DNA of 59,175 nucleotides from Anaerolineae bacterium (GTDB lineage: Bacteria; Chloroflexota; Anaerolineae; Aggregatilineales; Aggregatilineaceae). The DNA lies in assembly GCA_016930015.1 (NCBI GenBank), contig JAFGHR010000001.1, forward strand, positions 1 through 59,175, read 5' to 3'. The translations under genes and the position numbers were made by a program. Under the pieces are notes generated by a model. That model searched no databases. It worked only from the letters and a program-made list of their open reading frames with translations, and was not told where the DNA came from. Position 1 is the first letter of the stretch, and each line of letters begins with the position of its first letter. Positions 26,901-35,108 of this stretch are shown in pieces.

Positions 26901-28003
26901 TTTATACGCGCGGCCCGGTGCCGGAGCACATGTTTTTTGGGCGCGAACGCGAGATCAACGTGGTGCGCAGCAAATTACGTACGCACAGCGTGGCCCTGAT
27001 CGGTGGGCGGCGTATCGGCAAAACGTCTACGCTCCAACGTATTCAGCGGCTGCTTGGCCCGACGGAATCCGAATACGTGCCCTATTACCTGGACTGTCAC
27101 GGCGCGACCCAATACAAGTCATTCTTCTGGCTCATTAACCGCCGCTGGCAGGTTGAAGTGTACCAGGACGCCAACCCGGTCGAATTTGAAGACGTAGTCA
27201 CCGAACTGCAAAAACGGCACCCCGGCAAAAATATCGCCATCCTGTTTGACGAGATCGACAGCTTGCTGGAGTATGACCGGCACCAGGAGAACCAGGAAAC
27301 GCTGTTTCGCACGCTGCGCTCACTGTCGAACGAAAAACGCTGCCAATACGTCTTCAGCGGCGAAAAATGGCTGATGCGGGCTATCACTAACCCGTATTCA
27401 GCGCTGTTCAATTTCACCCAGGCTGTACGCCTGGAACCGCTACCGCCCAAAGTGGTCCACCACCTGGTCGCCGATCCCTTCGAAATGCTCAATATCTGGA
27501 TGGAAGAGTCAGACCAGATCATCGATCGCATTTACGAAATATCCGCCGGGCACCCGAACATCGTGCAGATGATCTGCCAGGCGATGATCGAAGAACTCGA
27601 CAAAGACGGGCACAATACCAACCTGTTGAATTACGAACACCTGGACCGCGCCACCGCGCGCCGCCAGTTGCAAGAGGAAATTGTGCAGACCATCTGGGGC
27701 CAGATGAACCCGCTGGCGCGTTTGATTACGCTGTTGTGGCCCGAAGGTGAACGTTTTTTGACGCTGGCCCAGATCGAACAACAACTGCGCAGCAACGGCA
27801 TCAACAGCATCCCGCCGGACCGCCTGGAACGCACCGCCAGAGACCTGGAATTGTATTGTTTTGTGCGCCAGCATGGTAATGATCGCCTGGAACTGATTCC
27901 GATGGCGTTTCCGGCCATTCTGGACTTTATGACCGATAAGCGCCGCCAGCTCGAAATCGTCCGCCGCCAATATGAGATGGAACCCGAAGGCGGCGCACCT
28001 TAA
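23927..28003 (+). CDS. Tubulin-like domain fused to STAND/AAA ATPase (1358 residues)
   Basis: The N-terminal 250 residues resemble bacterial tubulin-like (Tub_2-type) domains: a glycine loop VIGLGQVGLLA (34-44) and the ANVYATLREID helix (227-237). Where tubulins carry GGGTGSG this protein has SLSEAESSS (175-183), so GTP hydrolysis is unlikely. A long helical middle follows, then a Rossmann-like segment before FFGRERE. A STAND/AAA ATPase comes next, with Walker A GGRRIGKTS (1026-1034) and Walker B ILFDEID (Asp1108-Glu1109), and a winged-helix-like end. The ATG has a distant GGAG. The kinase-ATPase gene follows 200 bases later on the same strand. Confidence 0.8.
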   Translation: MSTNSPSAYSLVSLGEFGERARSLHGDLREVALVIGLGQVGLLAVAQLHTMLHVMLTRREIQSKVRLLAIARRRSIRQEIILPREERLMPSMDSIGWGDVPGRYAQLGVAQWWPHSPRLRDILEDPSHVRAYNRLLLFDNAALISEALFKLSVWHREVGVAQNLKLTRRIYVLASLSEAESSSMIFDIVSRLRLLANQDNKPTEIIGVFSLSHTGEEQELAHAMSMANVYATLREIDNYTLHPDTFVSSLPVIGHSLTRSKATRALDMILLADDAASPPGQPPENILAECVTTWIGASLTPKDWAVNVPAPIPHDEGVDRFQGYSTIGISKLALPIRAAMDLAAVGLAQSTLSAIKSTHANTATTGWSSQIVQQARRALLDVNLLQASDVANRMREWSYDLSAAGLNRHLETRAAKGESGRMVDLTQNELNRLEREALNESQAGPATVSAQPDSLRTRIDTALAVTLQSVHDTLTESPVDLAYGKGFGLIWTVSAFEELARRVKDILPELNNLLTEAKAAVQLSRHALFESAQQVDSRSGSRFSGSRKAITAELDARAEAALNAFAEMIVAQAQIDAWRQLITLVENLRDDVRETIPLVEKATHSLNEFETTCRHAMEQAVYEPSGYPVVALVTEEWYTQGTQRLSSLGQMAPSELLQQVYRSWSPGSLVPERRLNRFLMDVRDAARRALMNVFSFADLYEFLEQNQDNKVFKQAVSGLAASATPALVPTNGDTQATTVPYEIVREMTRPTTIINSTQPGVYRIYVPSPDPDELTVLRILHGMMAESIPALRESYRRAYDRAGAEGMPLHIDRRWDSTMADLVHTTARREISVIWESMITALRKNPRMIEQPLDALIRSLGVALDVIDTAIIPNLPPDIRLVIFKLRPFRLKLPPPTCAVLFVHSNRSAQEVGEDLFRAVTPIPMEEQFVFVVNVNGRRDMDQVVEPLRRVDFTVLVLSEADIKHLISARMPTRALSDLVLSHVDLNTVSPFYTRGPVPEHMFFGREREINVVRSKLRTHSVALIGGRRIGKTSTLQRIQRLLGPTESEYVPYYLDCHGATQYKSFFWLINRRWQVEVYQDANPVEFEDVVTELQKRHPGKNIAILFDEIDSLLEYDRHQENQETLFRTLRSLSNEKRCQYVFSGEKWLMRAITNPYSALFNFTQAVRLEPLPPKVVHHLVADPFEMLNIWMEESDQIIDRIYEISAGHPNIVQMICQAMIEELDKDGHNTNLLNYEHLDRATARRQLQEEIVQTIWGQMNPLARLITLLWPEGERFLTLAQIEQQLRSNGINSIPPDRLERTARDLELYCFVRQHGNDRLELIPMAFPAILDFMTDKRRQLEIVRRQYEMEPEGGAP

Positions 28004-28203
28004 AAAATAACGCACGATAGTTGCCGGATTTGGCCAACAGGTCAAGTTAACCAACGGAACAAGTTGCACATTGACGCGATCATCCGATACAGTTAAGGGA
28101 AATTATCATCACCGCGTATGTGGGGAATCGGCAGGTGTACCGGGTCTAAATGCCGTTATGCACCAGCTTCGAATGGTTCATCTGGCGATCAGCGGAAAAC
28201 ATC

Positions 28204-30147
28204 ATGTTGTCTACACAAACAACTATGTCACATGACTACTCGTTCCATACCCAGGGACCGCTCCCGCCGGACGCCAAGCACCTGTACGTTGTGCGTGCCG
28301 ACGATGACGCCCTGCGCCGCCTGATCAACCAGCGTGACTACGTCGCGCTGATCGGCCCGCGTCTCAGCGGGAAGTCGAGTATGCTGCTGCGGCAGTGGGC
28401 CCTGCTGAAAGAATCACCACGCCACGTCCCGGTGTATATCTCCCTGGGGCAGTTTAGCGGGCTGGATGAAAGCGACTGGTACGCGCATATCCACCAGTAC
28501 ATCACCCGGCAGACGGACGGCTTGCTGCCGGTGCCCGCCGCCCCTGCGCTGCACGCGCTGGCCCTCCAGGAAGAAATTATCGACGCCCTGGAAGGCAGCC
28601 TGAGCGGCAAAACATTGGTGATCATGCTCGACCAGGTCGAAACTACGCCGCTCAAGCTGGCGACTGCGTTCTTTTCGACCTTGCGCGAAATGTATGTCAA
28701 TCGCTGGATGCGGCCCGCGCTGCACAACGTGATCTTTGTGTTGGCCGGGCGTTTTATCCCGGACGAACTGATCAAAGACCCGGCGATATCACCCTTTCGT
28801 GTGACCGAGATCATCTATCTCGAAGATGCCGATCTGGAAGGTATTACGCACCTGATCGCCAGCCTGGGGACCGACCGCCGCCAGTTGTCGAACGATGTGC
28901 CGGAACGTATTTTCGAGTGGACCGAGGGTGATGTTTACCTGACTCATAAACTGTGCGCCGGGCTGGCCCGCGATATCCCCGAAGGCGCGATCTTGCTGGC
29001 CGACGTGGACCGCGCCGCCCGCCGTCACCTGTACGAAGATGATATCTTCCGCAAAATGTGGCGGCGTATTTCGGGCGACCAGGACATGATCGACCTGATC
29101 AAAACGCTGCTGGAACACCGCGAGCCGGTGCGCTTTACCCTGCTGCAACATCACCTCATGGATGCCTGGCTCGAAGGCGCGATCAAGTCGGATTCATACG
29201 GGTACTGTGTCATGCGCAGCCTGGTTCACGAGAGCGTGTTTTACTCCATGCAGCGCACGCGCAATGGGTCGAACAAAACGCCGCGCCGGGTGCACGCGAT
29301 CACGCTCAACGGTGACGACGAACCCCTGCGCGGGCGCTACCGGCTCGATCATGTGCTGCATCCCGGCATGACCAGTTATGTGTATCGCGCTACCGATTTT
29401 GACACCGGGGAAACCGTCGCCATCAAGCAGTTGATGGTTTCACGCGATCTGAACGAAATGGCGTGGCACCGTTTTCAGCGCGAAAGCGAGGCGCTCAAAC
29501 ACCTCGAACACCCGCACATTGTCCGGTTTCTGGACTCGTTCAGCGAAGGCGAATTTGAATACATTGTCATGGAGTACATTTACGGCGGCTCGCTGTTCGA
29601 GCGCATGAACCGTGAAGGGCGTTTGTCACTCGCCAAAACCGTCGATATCGCTATCAAGCTGGCCAGCGCATTACAACATGCTCACGAGCGCGGCATCATT
29701 CACCGTGACGTGAAACCGTCGAATACCATGCTTACGCCGGATTATTCGCCCCGGCTGGCCGATTTTGGCGTGGCGCGTTTGAACTATCACACGCGTGTCA
29801 CCCTGCCGCACACCGTGATCGGCACCACGCCTTATCTCAGCCCGGAAGGCTGCCTGGGCGAGAACATCGACGCGCGCGGTGATATCTGGGCGCTGGGCGT
29901 GATGCTGTACGAAATGCTGGCGGGCACGCTGCCGTTTGTGGGCCGCACCGACGATATCATTGCGCGGGCCATCCTCGAAGAAGACCCGCCCAATATCCGC
30001 GCCATTCGCCCGGACACACCGGAAGAACTGGTCAACGTGATCAATCACATGCTCGAAAAAACCATGTACCGCCGCACACCTTCCGCTCAAGCTGTAGTCG
30101 AAGCGCTGATGCCGATTCTCCAGCAGTTAAAATCCACCGAACCATAA
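28204..30147 (+). CDS. AAA-type ATPase fused to Ser/Thr protein kinase
   Basis: The 647-residue protein has an N-terminal AAA_35-like ATPase (Walker A GPRLSGKSS at 51-59, Walker B IMLDQVE around Asp143). A linker domain follows, then a C-terminal Hanks-type kinase: VAIK Lys408, HRDVKPSN with Asp502, DFG at 520-522, and SPE in the activation segment. The glycine loop reads HPGMTSYVY and lacks the usual GxGxxG. No membrane span or PASTA domain is present, so signals should come through the ATPase. The ATG at 28204 is chosen for the GGAAAACATC leader; an upstream frame to 28150 adds nothing protein-like. It is the likely writer for the nearby FHA and PP2C proteins. Confidence 0.9.
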   Translation: MLSTQTTMSHDYSFHTQGPLPPDAKHLYVVRADDDALRRLINQRDYVALIGPRLSGKSSMLLRQWALLKESPRHVPVYISLGQFSGLDESDWYAHIHQYITRQTDGLLPVPAAPALHALALQEEIIDALEGSLSGKTLVIMLDQVETTPLKLATAFFSTLREMYVNRWMRPALHNVIFVLAGRFIPDELIKDPAISPFRVTEIIYLEDADLEGITHLIASLGTDRRQLSNDVPERIFEWTEGDVYLTHKLCAGLARDIPEGAILLADVDRAARRHLYEDDIFRKMWRRISGDQDMIDLIKTLLEHREPVRFTLLQHHLMDAWLEGAIKSDSYGYCVMRSLVHESVFYSMQRTRNGSNKTPRRVHAITLNGDDEPLRGRYRLDHVLHPGMTSYVYRATDFDTGETVAIKQLMVSRDLNEMAWHRFQRESEALKHLEHPHIVRFLDSFSEGEFEYIVMEYIYGGSLFERMNREGRLSLAKTVDIAIKLASALQHAHERGIIHRDVKPSNTMLTPDYSPRLADFGVARLNYHTRVTLPHTVIGTTPYLSPEGCLGENIDARGDIWALGVMLYEMLAGTLPFVGRTDDIIARAILEEDPPNIRAIRPDTPEELVNVINHMLEKTMYRRTPSAQAVVEALMPILQQLKSTEP

Positions 30148-30322
30148 CCGGTCGGTATGTCTCCCGGTCGGCAAATATGGCGGCCAGCGGTTGAACGTCG
30201 GGCAAACGGCTGCCCGATTCACCGGCAGGCTGTACCACCCCCTGGCAAAATTTGCTAGAATAGCTGCATGGTCACGTTCAGGAACATTACGTGTGCTGTC
30301 AGGTTTTTTCAGGAGGTTTACT

Positions 30323-31414
30323 GTGCGCCATCATCGCTTACAACACATCGCCATTCCGGTTGTCGCGAGCCTGATCGTGTTGGGCATCGCCGCCGGATTT
30401 GCCGCCCACCACGCCCACGCCGCCGGACCCGATCACGCCGCCTGCCTGCAAGACCCGAACGGACCGGGCTGTATCGCCGGGCTGCCCAGCGTGGAATATC
30501 AGAACCTGCTGGATGAAATGCTGCTGCACCCCGATCCCAACGCGCGCCCGCTGGCCGTCAACATGGATGAACTGGCCCGGTTTGCGTTTCGCCGCATTGT
30601 GGGCGACGGCACCTATTACGATGCACCCAATGGCAACCCCATCGGCGTGATCGAAGAGGGCTTCAACTACGTCACCGTGACCAACATTCAGGGTGACTGG
30701 ATTCAGATCAACGACGGCCAATGGATGCACGGCAACCAGTTAGCGGTCGCGCGTCCCAGCCAGTTCGCCGGGGTTTACCTGGACGAAGACCTGCTGTACC
30801 CGATGGCCTGGGTATTGGTCCCCAGTTATCCAAGCGCCTATCCCGGTGCCGCCGGAAACCAGAATCTGCCCATCATCGAGCGCTACACGCGTGTGAATAT
30901 CTTCGCCACGGCGGTGATCGACGGCTGGGAATGGTACCTGATCGGCCCGGAAACGTGGATCAACCAGACCAACGTGGCGCGCGTGCTGGTCGTGGAGCAC
31001 TCGCCGGAAATAAAAGGTCGCTGGTTTTCGATTGATCTGTTCGAGCAGGTGTTGATTGCCTACGAAGAAGATCGCCCGGTCTTCACCACGCTGATATCAT
31101 CCGGCCTGCCCGATTGGGAAACCAACGAGGGCACGTTTAAGGTATGGTCGCGCCAGGTCAACGGCCATATGAGCGGGGCTGAAGGCCATTCGGACTTTTA
31201 TTCGCTGGAAAACGTGCCCTACGTGATGTATTACGACGAGGCGATCTCGCTGCACGGCACGTACTGGCACGACGGCTTCGGCTACCGGCACAGTCACGGC
31301 TGCGTGAACATGACCATCACCGACTCGTATTGGGCGTTTAATTGGAGCCGGGACGGCGGTTATGACACGCCGTATGTGTACGTGTACAGCTCCGGCGAGT
31401 ACAAAAACGGCTGA
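30323..31414 (+). CDS. L,D-transpeptidase (YkuD family), exported
   Basis: The 363-residue exported enzyme has an N-terminal signal (about 8-32, ending AHA) and an SH3-like or unclassified middle. The C-terminal YkuD catalytic domain carries ISLHGTYWHD and SHGCVNM, with Cys327 as nucleophile. These enzymes make 3-3 peptidoglycan crosslinks or attach proteins to the wall. The start is a GTG at 30323 with AGGAGGT 5 bases upstream, a better choice than the longer frame from 30191. A terminator follows at 31446-31481. It lies 175 bases after the kinase gene on the same strand, so wall remodelling may be an output of that locus. Confidence 0.9.
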   Translation: MRHHRLQHIAIPVVASLIVLGIAAGFAAHHAHAAGPDHAACLQDPNGPGCIAGLPSVEYQNLLDEMLLHPDPNARPLAVNMDELARFAFRRIVGDGTYYDAPNGNPIGVIEEGFNYVTVTNIQGDWIQINDGQWMHGNQLAVARPSQFAGVYLDEDLLYPMAWVLVPSYPSAYPGAAGNQNLPIIERYTRVNIFATAVIDGWEWYLIGPETWINQTNVARVLVVEHSPEIKGRWFSIDLFEQVLIAYEEDRPVFTTLISSGLPDWETNEGTFKVWSRQVNGHMSGAEGHSDFYSLENVPYVMYYDEAISLHGTYWHDGFGYRHSHGCVNMTITDSYWAFNWSRDGGYDTPYVYVYSSGEYKNG

Positions 31415-31445
31415 GCGCGCAGTCGCGGCCAGAATCACGACCGAT

Positions 31446-31481
31446 CACCCTGCACGACTGCGGTGCGTGCGGGGTGTTTTT
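31446..31481 (+). terminator. Rho-independent terminator after L,D-transpeptidase
   Basis: An 11-bp stem with one G-U pair (31446-31456 with 31466-31476) and a 9-base loop is followed by TTTTT, 30 bases after the stop. Confidence 0.75.
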
Positions 31482-31684
31482 GTGTTACTGCCAGGTGGGG
31501 GGATTCACAAAATCTTTACGTGTGGTTCCCCGACAGATGATACAATGGATCTGAATAATGTAGTTACCGTTCACAGGTTTGATGCATTTTCTAAGATATT
31601 CTAACTGCTTATATCGTTTTGTGGGGGATATTGCTGCCAGCCGTGTTCAATAACCAGCCGGAACCTGTACAAAAGGATGCACCC

Positions 31685-34600
31685 ATGCCACTTTTTACCG
31701 TATTCCCGATTCAACTGACGTGTTCGCGCGGGCGTCATGTGCGCCGCCTGGCTCTTTTTGTGCTGCTGGTGGGTGCGCTGGCGCTGCTTTTTTCTGGTGA
31801 CCCGTCACAGGTCCAGGGTAGGGCGAGTTTTGTCGTCACCAACACCGCCGACAGCGGCCCCGGCAGCCTGCGCGAGGCGATCCTGGATGCGAATGCCAGC
31901 ACTGGCGTAATCACGTTCGACATACCCGGTGACGCCCCGCATACCATTCACCTGTTGAGCACCTTACCGTCCATCGCCTCCTCGGTGACCATTGATGGTA
32001 CCACCCAGCCGGATGCTCACTGCGATAGCTGGCCGCCGACGCTGACCGTTGCGATAACTGGCGACGCTGACATCATGATAGCGGGGTTGGAGATAAGTGG
32101 TAACAACAGCGAAATTCGCGGCTTGGTGGTTGGCGGAGTATGGAGTTATGGGTTGTGGATCACGGGCAACAACAATCGTGTGACGTGTAATTTCATCGGC
32201 ACCGATCCGACGGGCATGGAACGTGTTGCCGTGGGTTATGAGAGCATTCGTATCACCGGTATTGACGGCGGCGGTGCATACAATGTCATTGGGGGAACAA
32301 CACCCACCGACCGCAACCTGATCGGTGGTGGTGGCGGGGGAGTGGCAATTGTCGAGATAGCAGCCCATCATAACGTCGTGCAGGGCAACTATATTGGTGT
32401 CGCAGTCACCGGCGATGAGAGCTTGAGTAATGATTTTGGCGGAATAGTGATTGCTCTGGGCGCTACCGATAACCTCATCGGGGGTGATGCGCCCGGCGCA
32501 GGAAACATCATTGCCTTCAACCATAGTTATGGTATCAATGTCACGGGTACCGATACCGTGCGCAATACTGTTCGCGGCAACTCGATTCATTCCAATGATA
32601 ATCTTGGTATCAGCCTCGACCACCTGGAGGTAGGTTTGACCGGGAACAACGGCCAGCCCGCGCCGGTCCTATCGCAGGCGGACGCTCACCAGGTGTCCGG
32701 AACGGTCACCAGCGCGCCGGATACTGACGTCGTGCTGGAATTTTTCAGCAGCGCCGAATGTGATCCGTCAGGCTACGGTGAGGGCGAAACCGTGCAGCCG
32801 GTCGTTGAACCTACCACCGTTACGACCGACTCCAACGGCGATGCCGCGTTTACCTTCACATTTGTGAATACCATTCCCTTCGGGCACGTTATCACCGCGA
32901 CCGTTACCGATTCGGTTGGCAATACATCGGAGTTTTCGGCGTGTCAGACAGTACCCATCCCCAGCCTTGTCGTGACAACCACCGCCGACAGCGGCCCCGG
33001 CAGCCTGCGCCAGGCGATCCTGGATGCGAATGTGCTGCCCGGCGCGGACACGATCACGTTTTCTTTGAGCGCCCCGGCTGCGATTACGCTTGCCGATACG
33101 CTGCCCCTCATCACCGACGATCTCACCATCAGCGGTCCTGGTGCGGACCAGCTCACCGTGGATGGCGCTCACGCCTATCGTGTGTTTCATGTGTCAGATG
33201 ATGTTACATTCACGTTGGAGGGGGTTACGGTCACCGGTGGCCGGATTTCCGGCTATGACACTGAGGGAGCGGGTATATACATTGACGGTGGTACGTTGTT
33301 AGCATCCAACTGCGCGTTTACCGACAATGCAGCAGATTATGGAGGCGCGATCCATAATAACGCCGGTGAGGTGGAGATGACCGACTGCGAATTTCGGGAT
33401 AACGATGGCAGCGCGTATGGGGCGGGTATTTACAGTGTAGACGGTACGCTCACATTGACCCGTGTTACGTTTGACGACAACGACACGTTGGTCTTCAGCA
33501 CCGCCCATGCCGGTGCTATCCAAAGCAGTGGCACGGCGACGATTATTGACTGTCTGTTCACCAATAACTCATCGGAGTATGGCGGGGCAATTTCGAACTC
33601 CGGCACGATGACGCTGTTTAACACAACCCTGGTCAACAATACGGCCATGAATGAGAGCGCGGCTTATGATCACCCCGGTGGGGCTATCATGAACTATGGC
33701 ATATTGACCATCACCAACAGCACCCTATCAGGCAACACTGGCGGATATGGCGGGGCCATAGCGATGTGGCGGGGATCGGCGAGCCTGATCAACAGCACGC
33801 TGTCAGGCAATACAGCGGACGCTGGCGGCGCTATCTATCACGGTGCGCATAGTAACCCGGCTCTTTTACAGCTAACCAACAGCACCCTTGCGGGAAACAG
33901 TGCCAGCATGGGCGCGGCTGTTTACGCAAATGGATACAACGCCACAGCGACTTTGAATGCCATCGATAGCATTGTGACAGACGGCAGTACCCTCTGTGTT
34001 CTTGACGGTGATACAGCCTACAATGACGACGGACACAACCTCGTGAGTGATACGACATGCGGTATTGGACAGGTGGCGGATCCGCTGTTGGAGAATCTGG
34101 CAGACAATGGCGGCCCAACCTGGACGATGGCTCCGCAATCTGGAAGCCCGGCGATTGACGCCGGTACGTGCGTGACAGACACCGATCAGCGTGGTATTAC
34201 CCGGCCACAGGGCCTGGGCTGTGACATTGGCGCGTATGAGCAAATCGCGGATACCCCACCTAACCAGCCGCCGGTGAATACAGTGCCCTATTCGCTATTC
34301 GTGCTCTGGAACACGGACATGGTATTCCACGGATCGGTCAGCATCAGCGATCCGGATGCAGCGCCCAACCCGGTACATGTTGAGCTGTCTGTGTCGGATG
34401 GTACGCTGACTCTGAGCGGCACAACCGGCCTGGATTTTGTCGAAGGAGACGGCACTGGTGACTCGGCGATGACCTTTACCGGCGCGGTTGCGGACATCAA
34501 TGCTGCACTTAACGGGATGATCTATGTGCCGCCTGCTGGTTTCCAGGGGCAGGTGACCTTTACGATCACGACCGATGACCAGGGATACACGGGTACCGGC

Positions 34601-34705
34601 GGGCCACAAAGCGACTCGGATTCGGTGAATATCACCGTTGACCAGCGGCCTGTCGGGTGTATTGCCATCGGCGATTCGGGCGTGGTTATCTGTTCCGCCG
34701 ATTGA
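31685..34705 (+). CDS. Large CSLREA/beta-helix surface protein
   Basis: The 1006-residue exported protein has an N-terminal hydrophobic signal (about 20-35). There are two CSLREA-type modules, each starting with VVTNTADSGPGSLREAILDAN or a close variant. Right-handed beta-helix repeats of the polymorphic-outer-membrane-protein type (GGAI, TLSGNT, SSEYGGAI) run over about 490-800, and a cadherin-like Ig domain lies near the C-terminus (about 870-985). Such proteins are surface or secreted, often adhesins. The ATG at 31685 follows AAGGATG; an upstream TTG at 31619 is less likely. It has its own terminator. Composition is slightly more A+T-rich than its neighbours. Confidence 0.85.
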   Translation: MPLFTVFPIQLTCSRGRHVRRLALFVLLVGALALLFSGDPSQVQGRASFVVTNTADSGPGSLREAILDANASTGVITFDIPGDAPHTIHLLSTLPSIASSVTIDGTTQPDAHCDSWPPTLTVAITGDADIMIAGLEISGNNSEIRGLVVGGVWSYGLWITGNNNRVTCNFIGTDPTGMERVAVGYESIRITGIDGGGAYNVIGGTTPTDRNLIGGGGGGVAIVEIAAHHNVVQGNYIGVAVTGDESLSNDFGGIVIALGATDNLIGGDAPGAGNIIAFNHSYGINVTGTDTVRNTVRGNSIHSNDNLGISLDHLEVGLTGNNGQPAPVLSQADAHQVSGTVTSAPDTDVVLEFFSSAECDPSGYGEGETVQPVVEPTTVTTDSNGDAAFTFTFVNTIPFGHVITATVTDSVGNTSEFSACQTVPIPSLVVTTTADSGPGSLRQAILDANVLPGADTITFSLSAPAAITLADTLPLITDDLTISGPGADQLTVDGAHAYRVFHVSDDVTFTLEGVTVTGGRISGYDTEGAGIYIDGGTLLASNCAFTDNAADYGGAIHNNAGEVEMTDCEFRDNDGSAYGAGIYSVDGTLTLTRVTFDDNDTLVFSTAHAGAIQSSGTATIIDCLFTNNSSEYGGAISNSGTMTLFNTTLVNNTAMNESAAYDHPGGAIMNYGILTITNSTLSGNTGGYGGAIAMWRGSASLINSTLSGNTADAGGAIYHGAHSNPALLQLTNSTLAGNSASMGAAVYANGYNATATLNAIDSIVTDGSTLCVLDGDTAYNDDGHNLVSDTTCGIGQVADPLLENLADNGGPTWTMAPQSGSPAIDAGTCVTDTDQRGITRPQGLGCDIGAYEQIADTPPNQPPVNTVPYSLFVLWNTDMVFHGSVSISDPDAAPNPVHVELSVSDGTLTLSGTTGLDFVEGDGTGDSAMTFTGAVADINAALNGMIYVPPAGFQGQVTFTITTDDQGYTGTGGPQSDSDSVNITVDQRPVGCIAIGDSGVVICSAD

Positions 34706-34739
34706 CAAAATCTGCGAATTGAACACAGCCAGGAATCAT

Positions 34740-34778
34740 AAGCGGAGCGCATCGAGTGGACGCGCTCCGCTATTTTTT
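34740..34778 (+). terminator. Rho-independent terminator after the CSLREA gene
   Basis: A perfect 10-bp stem (34740-34749 with 34761-34770) and an 11-base loop are followed by ATTTTTTTG, 35 bases after the stop at 34705. Confidence 0.85.
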
Positions 34779-34800
34779 TGCGTTCAGTTAATCGACCGTA

Positions 34801-35010
34801 TCAGTTCAGCCACGAATCCTGGCGGCGTTCGAACTGGCGCGCGGAAAAGTGCTTGTCGGGCAGCAGGCTGTACTCGACATACGTCAGCGTCAGGCCGTCA
34901 TGAAGGCGGGTGCAGGTCCCGTCGCCGTTGTCCTGCCAGAACTCGATGCGCGCGGCGCGGCCCGGCTGAAACAGGTTTTCAATGTTGACGTTGCGAGGTT
35001 GTGCGCTCAT
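34801..35010 (-). CDS. Small protein of unknown function (69 residues)
   Basis: I do not recognise this protein. It is 69 residues, soluble, with a predicted beta-rich core (RIEFWQDNGDGTCTRLHDGLTLTYVEYSLLPD), one cysteine and a charged C-terminus. The ATG at 35010 is chosen for AAGGAGA upstream. It lies 98 bases after the metalloprotease gene on the same strand and could be the last gene of that operon. Confidence 0.6.
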   Translation of the reverse strand: MSAQPRNVNIENLFQPGRAARIEFWQDNGDGTCTRLHDGLTLTYVEYSLLPDKHFSARQFERRQDSWLN

Positions 35011-35108
35011 CGTGTTCTCCTTAGTTTGACCCATCTTGAACGGTATGTTTGTGTTTTTCTACACATTATGTCGGGCAAACCGTGCAAAATGGGTCGGCGT
35101 TGGGCCGA

